Origin: Bacteroidota bacterium
GTDB taxonomy: Bacteria > Bacteroidota > Bacteroidia > Bacteroidales > VadinHA17
Reading direction: 5' to 3'
DNA: 11,484 nucleotides
Assembly (NCBI GenBank): GCA_015222065.1
Contig: JADFUQ010000531.1
Span: 1 to 11,484 of the forward strand
Position 1 is the stretch's first letter, and each line of letters starts with the position of its first letter. Both the position numbers and the translations under genes were made by a program. The notes under the pieces are model-generated. The model saw nothing but the letters and a program-made list of their open reading frames with translations. It did not search any database and was not told the origin of the DNA. Of this stretch, positions 7,557 through 11,484 are shown piece by piece.

Positions 7557-8606
7557 TTACGCGGTCATATCAATTTTAACCACCTCTATCTCCTCTTTTT
7601 TGTGTTTTCCCAGTCCTGCCCCGGCAGCCATTTCTATATGATCTATGGTAGGTCGTATTTCTTTTAAAGCAGGATATCCTTTTTTTTCGCGTTTGGTTTC
7701 AATTACTTCTAGCCCTAATGTGTCAAGGGCAACAGGGTCTGTGCCTAACCACAAGGTTTTAGGCGTAAAAAGCACATTTGAGGTGCGGGGTACAGGTCCG
7801 TTTTCAAAACATGCTTCGAGACCATCAATAATGTTGAGCACAATCTTTTCCCTTACTTCGGGTAGTGAATAAATATCGGTTATAAATGTGCTTATATGAT
7901 CTGGTCCGTGGAACCGGCCGTTGTTGTTACAAATACCATAGGATATGTTCTTAAGACATAGTGTAACTCCTGCTAATCCGTGATCTTTCAGTATTGCCAT
8001 ATTGATGATCTTGTCGCATTGCTTAGTGAAGATGTTGGAGAACCGACAAATAATTCCGTTTTTATCCCTGCGTTCAGGATTATCAAATTCTGATTTATAG
8101 ATATACTCCGGGTCAAAATGAGACATTTCGTCATTATGCGTTTGTGTTGCAAAATAGCGTATACCGGTGGCTGTATCATTCATGGTAAAGCCGCAATCGG
8201 TCATATGAAAACCGTAGCGGTCCCAGACGATAATGTTATTCTCTTTTACCCCAATCTCTTTGAGTTCCGTTATCATGGCATTTATTAGTTCATGGTGTGT
8301 ATACAGCATAGGCCGGCCCAGGCAATTAATCTTTAGTCCCACTGTATCGTTTGGATCAATAAGCGTTGCAAGTGGATTTCCTTTTTTCCCGGTCAGGGAT
8401 TCAAGTCCCTGCCCCAGCATATCCTGTACGATAGCTTGATCAACCACGCGGTTTTCAGCTACGGCTTCCGGGTGAAACACCTCAACCACTTTACTTTTAT
8501 TTAACGGGCTATAGTTAAAACTCAGACCTGATTTTAACATAATTCCGGCGCCTAAGGTAACGGTAGTGCCTTTGATGACAAACTCTCTTCTGCTAATTTT
8601 ATCCAT
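7557..8606 (-). CDS. DUF362 domain protein with twin-arginine signal
   Basis: This 349-residue protein starts with a Tat signal: SRREFVIKG (Arg6, Arg7) then a hydrophobic stretch TTVTLGAGIML, so export of a folded, possibly cofactor-loaded protein is predicted. The rest matches the DUF362 pattern: DTVGLKINCLGRP, THHELINAMITELKEIGV, CDKIINMAILKDHGLAGVTLCLKNISYG, NIIDGLEACFENGP and LGTDPVALDTLGLEVIE. No CxxCxxC ferredoxin motif is present, unlike DUF362 proteins fused to 4Fe-4S domains. The reaction is unknown. It lies 64 bp after the DUF6599-like gene and 37 bp before the DUF5916 gene, so the three probably work together in the cell envelope. The start at 8606 is fixed by the Tat motif; the upstream sequence is A-rich (AAACAAAAAAAATC) without a Shine-Dalgarno site. 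Confidence 0.9.
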   Translation of the reverse strand: MDKISRREFVIKGTTVTLGAGIMLKSGLSFNYSPLNKSKVVEVFHPEAVAENRVVDQAIVQDMLGQGLESLTGKKGNPLATLIDPNDTVGLKINCLGRPMLYTHHELINAMITELKEIGVKENNIIVWDRYGFHMTDCGFTMNDTATGIRYFATQTHNDEMSHFDPEYIYKSEFDNPERRDKNGIICRFSNIFTKQCDKIINMAILKDHGLAGVTLCLKNISYGICNNNGRFHGPDHISTFITDIYSLPEVREKIVLNIIDGLEACFENGPVPRTSNVLFTPKTLWLGTDPVALDTLGLEVIETKREKKGYPALKEIRPTIDHIEMAAGAGLGKHKKEEIEVVKIDMTA

Positions 8607-8670
8607 GATTTTTTTTGTTTATAGTTATAATTTTATTCAACTGATCCACTGGTCAGGAAATAAATAATTA

Positions 8671-9561
8671 TTAGAAATACTCACGTATCCTTAAAAGCTC
8701 CTCCATCCGCCTAAGATATTTTATGCGAAGATTCTCTTCATCGAGATTCAAGACGCCCCAGATGTATTTTCCTTTCCAGGAAAGGGCAACGTCTCCATGA
8801 TAAGGATCTGAAAGTGTATAACGATCTTCTTTCAAATCTTCTTGAGCGGATCCTGTCAATTGCACATATTGTTTGAGCATTTCCTCACAATCTTTTGAAT
8901 TTGCTCCTTGAATGATAAAAAGCCGGAATGTAGAGTTTTTAATGATGTAATCAGCAGTAAAAGCAGAATGCAAAAATCCATGCCCTAAAAAGTTTTTTGC
9001 AAAGAATCTTTCAGAATTCTGTTTTTTACCTTCATCCGGAAAACAGGTAAGGATCTTTGGAAATGCCCCTTCGCCGTCTATATTTTCAACTACTTTATTA
9101 GCAAAAGTCTGTAAAACCTCACTTGCTTTACCGCCAACACTGTAACTATTTATCTTTACATAAGTGTTCCCAACCAAAAAGTTGAGAATTGGTTCCTCAA
9201 AATAACCTTGAGCACCGATCTTCAAAAAATCACCTACAATTGGCCGTTCCTGACTGTAGATTCCAAAGGCATAAACAGGTGTTTTATGACGATAAATTTC
9301 GACAATGATAGAAGCATTTTTCTCATTAAGGTATTTTGCAACCTGCAATTCCTGAAAATCGTAACTCAGGTAGAGTTCCGCTGCACCGTTGATATATTCA
9401 TAGAGTGTTTCAGGCGTGTATACCTTTATTTCTCCCGATATTTTCCATCCCTTGATTTCCGGAAATAGTTTGGAGTGTTCTGAGGCTTCGGAAAGTCCTT
9501 TTACAAGCCCTGATCCTAAAGTTGAATGTATTAGAAATGAAAAAAATAATATACTTCTCAT
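8671..9561 (-). CDS. Secreted DUF6599-like protein of unknown function
   Basis: This 296-residue protein starts with a short hydrophobic signal (SILFFSFLIHSTLGSG), so it is probably periplasmic or surface-located. The body begins LFPEIKGWKISGEIKVYTPE, then LYEYINGAAELYLSYDFQEL. This pattern I associate from memory with DUF6599 proteins, which are often found next to DUF362 genes. Later segments VEIYRHKTPVYAFGIYSQE and GYFEEPILNFLVGNTYVKI fit the same family. No catalytic motif is recognised. It is the first gene of the DUF6599-DUF362-DUF5916 unit and faces the 410-bp regulatory region. Unlike its neighbours it has a perfect AAGGAG 8 nt before the ATG, which fixes the start at 9561 and may mean stronger or differently controlled translation. 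Confidence 0.8.
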   Translation of the reverse strand: MRSILFFSFLIHSTLGSGLVKGLSEASEHSKLFPEIKGWKISGEIKVYTPETLYEYINGAAELYLSYDFQELQVAKYLNEKNASIIVEIYRHKTPVYAFGIYSQERPIVGDFLKIGAQGYFEEPILNFLVGNTYVKINSYSVGGKASEVLQTFANKVVENIDGEGAFPKILTCFPDEGKKQNSERFFAKNFLGHGFLHSAFTADYIIKNSTFRLFIIQGANSKDCEEMLKQYVQLTGSAQEDLKEDRYTLSDPYHGDVALSWKGKYIWGVLNLDEENLRIKYLRRMEELLRIREYF

Positions 9562-9569
9562 AGAAGGTT

Positions 9570-9575
9570 CTCCTT
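9570..9575 (-). promoter_or_regulatory. Perfect Shine-Dalgarno AAGGAG of the DUF6599-like gene
   Basis: The minus strand reads AAGGAG with 8 nt before the ATG at 9561. No other gene start visible in this window has such a site. CCTT at 9567-9564 could pair with the AAGG part in a 4-bp helix, which might partly mask it. Confidence 0.65.
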
Positions 9576-9613
9576 ATTTTAGAATCTTATAATTCCTAAA
9601 ACACCAATTTTAC

Positions 9614-9653
9614 TAAAAACGATTTACAAAATCGACCTGATTCATAAGGTCGA
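9614..9653 (-). terminator. Two adjacent leader hairpins, the second followed by a U-run (possible attenuator)
   Basis: In transcript order, stem TCGACCT/AGGTCGA (9653-9647 with 9638-9632, 8-nt loop) is followed by stem CGATTT/AAATCG (9634-9629 with 9625-9620, 3-nt loop) and then UUUUU (9619-9615). The stems share bases 9632-9634, so they compete partly. The second stem is AT-rich and weak, so it may not terminate; it sits about 60 nt before the DUF6599 ATG. Stem pairing is seen in the sequence; the attenuator role is inference. Confidence 0.3.
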
Positions 9654-9734
9654 ACGCTTTTATTGGAAAAAGATGCAATAATATTTACCGTATAATTCAA
9701 CCATTCATTTTATTTAAGTTTCAAACAAATATGT

Positions 9735-9740
9735 ATTATA
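9735..9740 (-). promoter_or_regulatory. Candidate -10 box (TATAAT) for the DUF6599 operon
   Basis: The minus strand reads TATAAT here. A -35 box 17 bp upstream would fall at 9758-9763, where the sequence (AAATGG) is poor and runs into the TTTGCAGTAA repeat starting at 9761. A weak -35 next to a regulator site is what an activator-dependent promoter looks like. It predicts a leader of about 165 nt. Confidence 0.35.
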
Positions 9741-9760
9741 ATCAATAAAGTCTCCAACCA

Positions 9761-9799
9761 TTTGCAGTAAGTAGCCTATATATTGCAGTAAACTGCAAA
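9761..9799. promoter_or_regulatory. LytTR-type operator candidate: direct repeat with 21-bp period plus palindrome
   Basis: On the plus strand TTTGCAGTAA (9761-9770) and ATTGCAGTAA (9782-9791) differ in one base and are separated by 11 bp, a 21-bp period or two helical turns. The second copy is also the left half of the palindrome TTGCAGT-AA-ACTGCAA (9783-9798), giving a third, inverted half-site. LytTR-domain regulators are known to bind pairs of roughly 9-10-bp direct repeats with about this period, and a LytTR regulator is encoded 170 bp away. The repeat orientation is opposite to transcription of the DUF6599 operon. Confidence 0.5.
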
Positions 9800-9971
9800 T
9801 TATTTTATCTCTATTAGATGATAAAGAAAAAGTTCTCATAACACCGACCCAAACCATCGAAATTAAAGGACATAGTAAATGCTACACCAAACGAGGGAAG
9901 AAACAAAGTTCAAAATCGTTTTTTGAAATTTAAACTAAAAATGGTAGTGAGAAATAATTGTATTTGGATGA

Positions 9972-10763
9972 CTACTTATAGAAAAAACTATCTTTTAATA
10001 TTTTACGACCAGCTTTACTTAGGCGATACTTATTCCCATTCTTCATAATTACGAGGTGTTCATTAGGAGTATATCGTTCAATAGATTGAATATAATCAAT
10101 ATTTACAATTGTGCTTCGGTGAATTCGGATAAACTGATCTCTGTTCAACTTTTCTTCCATTGAATTCAGAGATTTTCTCATTACATGTTCATCAATACTG
10201 GTAATGATTTTTAAGTAATAATCAGATGCTTCAATACAAATTATATCTTTAGTATCAATAAATGTAACTCCGCCTTCACGTTTTACCATGATCCGGTTTG
10301 TAATTTTCTGATAATATTTTTCTGTTTTTTCAGAAGTTTTTGAAAATTGTTTAATCAATTCTTTTATGTTTTGAGAATAATTACCTGATTCAACTAATAA
10401 TATTTGTTTTTTTATTCTTTTTAAAACATCGAAAAAACGCTCATCGTCAAAAGGTTTTAATAAATAATCGAATGCGCATGCTTCAAATGCTTTAATTGCA
10501 TACTGATCGTATGCTGTAATAAAAACGGTCATTGGTTTTAACCTGGAAGGCAAGGCAGTTAACACTTCAAACCCGTTTAAATCCGGCATTTGGATATCAA
10601 GAAAAACCAGGTCTGGTTCGTAATGGATAATACTTTCAATTGCCTGCTTACCATTAGCACAAGTATCAATCAATTCAAAATCACTATTATTGGCTAAAAG
10701 AAGAGAAACTCCCTCGCGGGCAATCTTTTCATCATCAACAATTATACAACGTATTTTATCCAT
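9972..10763 (-). CDS. LytTR-family response regulator
   Basis: This 263-residue protein has an N-terminal receiver domain (about 1-120) with acidic pair Asp10-Asp11, phosphoacceptor Asp56 (VFLDIQMP), Thr83 (FITAYD) and Lys103 (LLKPF), so the phosphorylation site is complete. A linker (about 125-155) leads to a LytTR DNA-binding domain (about 158-263) with VTFIDTKDIICIEASDYY, FIRIHRSTIVN and YRLSKAGRKIL. LytTR domains bind direct repeats with beta-strand and loop contacts. Its ATG lies inside the last codons of the kinase gene (8-bp overlap, AATAATGGATAA), which indicates translational coupling and a cognate pair. Likely targets nearby are the repeats at 9761-9799 and perhaps 3327-3336. The stimulus cannot be read from the sequence. 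Symbols such as lytR or btsR are not assigned because the ortholog is unclear. Confidence 0.95.
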   Translation of the reverse strand: MDKIRCIIVDDEKIAREGVSLLLANNSDFELIDTCANGKQAIESIIHYEPDLVFLDIQMPDLNGFEVLTALPSRLKPMTVFITAYDQYAIKAFEACAFDYLLKPFDDERFFDVLKRIKKQILLVESGNYSQNIKELIKQFSKTSEKTEKYYQKITNRIMVKREGGVTFIDTKDIICIEASDYYLKIITSIDEHVMRKSLNSMEEKLNRDQFIRIHRSTIVNIDYIQSIERYTPNEHLVIMKNGNKYRLSKAGRKILKDSFFYK

Positions 10764-11484
10764 TATTCTTTTTTGTTACAATCGGGAATATAAATGTAAT
10801 CTTTGTTCCAATTCCTTTTGAACTATCAATTTTTACACAATTTTTCCCAAATATTTTCTCACAACGCTCAATAGTATTTTTCAAACCTATTCCTTTATTA
10901 ATAAAACTATCATCGGATGTATCAAAACCTTGCCCGTTGTCAATAACAACAACCATAAGTTTATCATCTTCAATACCTGAATTAATTTCGATATGCATAG
11001 GTTTATCAAGATTTTTCATCCCGTGTTTAATGCTGTTCTCAACTATCGGTTGTAAAAACATATCAGGAATTTGCAAACCGAGAGTATTTTCATTGAGTTT
11101 AAAAGTATATAAAAGCGTTTCTTCAAACCTTACTGCTTCAATACTTAAATATTTTTCAATTAATTGAATTTCCTGTTCTAAAGAAACTGTTTGATCGTCG
11201 CGTGATAGTAGTACCTGCCGCAGCATATCCCCCAGCCTGCTAATTATTTTTATAGCATTTTCTTTTTTATCCATCCTGACCAACATACTTATTGTATTTA
11301 AAGTATTGAATAAAAAATGTGGATGTAACTGCATTTTTAATGAATTAAGCTGAGTTTCAACCAATAATTTTTGTAATTCCATGGCTTGTGTCTCTTTTTC
11401 CCTGTATTTCTTATAATAATTAATAGCTAAAAGAAATATTATCATTGCAGTGTACATTATGTATTGATAAGAGAACCATATTAA
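10756..11484 (-). CDS. LytS-type sensor histidine kinase (5' end outside window)
   Basis: The frame is open through the window edge: nine codons upstream of the ATG at 11457 read LIWFSYQYI and join the hydrophobic stretch MYTAMIIFLLAINYY. That ATG is therefore inside the last transmembrane helix and is not the true start; the remaining N-terminal membrane segments lie beyond 11484. The helix is followed by a short coiled coil (KKYREKETQAMELQKLLVE) and the His_kinase motif LHPHFLFNTLNTIS, with the phosphoacceptor His in PHFLFN (codon 11317-11319). A HATPase domain follows, with the N-box QPIVENSIKHG, DNGQGF and GIGLKNT. It should autophosphorylate and pass phosphate to the LytTR regulator whose gene overlaps its stop by 8 bp. 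No sensory domain is visible apart from membrane helices, so the signal is unknown. Confidence 0.93.
   Translation of the reverse strand, partial: LIWFSYQYIMYTAMIIFLLAINYYKKYREKETQAMELQKLLVETQLNSLKMQLHPHFLFNTLNTISMLVRMDKKENAIKIISRLGDMLRQVLLSRDDQTVSLEQEIQLIEKYLSIEAVRFEETLLYTFKLNENTLGLQIPDMFLQPIVENSIKHGMKNLDKPMHIEINSGIEDDKLMVVVIDNGQGFDTSDDSFINKGIGLKNTIERCEKIFGKNCVKIDSSKGIGTKITFIFPIVTKKNNG

Larger units (their letters stand above)
9562..9971. other. 410-bp non-coding regulatory region upstream of the DUF6599 operon
   Basis: There is no supported gene between the LytTR stop and the DUF6599 ATG. From the LytTR side it holds about 170 bp with nothing clear, then the repeat element (9761-9799), a TATAAT (9740-9735), about 80 bp of AT-rich leader, two adjacent hairpins (9614-9653) and the ribosome binding site. 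No strong terminator for the LytTR gene is visible, so readthrough into the cassette is possible. Confidence 0.6.

Noticed and set aside
8640..8655. Imperfect inverted repeat CTGATC-CACT-GGTCAG between the DUF6599 and DUF362 genes
   Set aside because: The stem has a mismatch and no T-run follows, so a terminator or operator is not supported.
9775..9930. 52-codon open frame on the plus strand between the repeats and the LytTR gene
   Set aside because: It has no start codon or ribosome binding site and no recognisable protein pattern; a frame of this length is not unusual by chance.
11455..11457. ATG at 11457 as the start of the sensor kinase
   Set aside because: The frame stays open to the window edge and the ATG falls within a hydrophobic segment; this kinase family has more membrane helices upstream.

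Overview
The window looks like a chromosomal segment of an AT-rich member of the Bacteroidota, probably an anaerobic or sediment lineage. Four things point this way: a DUF5916 outer-membrane barrel with an N-terminal CBM9-like domain, a LytS/LytTR two-component pair, a Tricorn-like S41 protease, and start codons preceded by A-rich sequence rather than Shine-Dalgarno sites (with one exception). This is inference from gene content; no marker gene is present. Every supported gene lies on the minus strand, so the biological order runs from high to low coordinates.

Layout from the upstream end: (1) 11484-9972, a LytS-type sensor kinase whose N-terminus lies outside the window, overlapping by 8 bp a LytTR-type response regulator. 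(2) 9971-9562, a 410-bp non-coding region. It holds a 10-bp direct repeat with 21-bp periodicity, the geometry expected of a LytTR operator, plus an overlapping palindrome, a TATAAT box, and two leader hairpins. (3) 9561-5279, a probable three-gene transcription unit: a secreted DUF6599-like protein, a Tat-exported DUF362 protein, and a large outer-membrane DUF5916 protein. (4) 5278-5052, a non-coding AT-rich spacer with one perfect palindrome. (5) 5051-3358, a metallo-beta-lactamase-fold hydrolase, an aldo/keto-reductase-fold protein lacking all four canonical catalytic residues, and directly behind it the scar of a deleted 4Fe-4S protein gene. (6) 3357-1, the promoter region and nearly complete gene of a periplasmic Tricorn-like protease (beta-propellers, PDZ, S41 catalytic domain), cut by the window edge a few residues before its end.

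The most interesting reading is that the LytS/LytTR pair controls the envelope cassette DUF6599-DUF362-DUF5916 immediately downstream, and perhaps the Tricorn-like gene, through a TTGCAGTAA element. This element occurs twice in direct repeat (plus a third inverted copy) in front of the cassette, and once beside the predicted promoter of the protease. The cassette's biochemical role is unknown. The second point of interest is the collapsed 4Fe-4S gene, which keeps recognisable codons from both its beginning and its end on the two sides of a deletion. No tRNA, rRNA, CRISPR array, insertion sequence or phage gene was seen.
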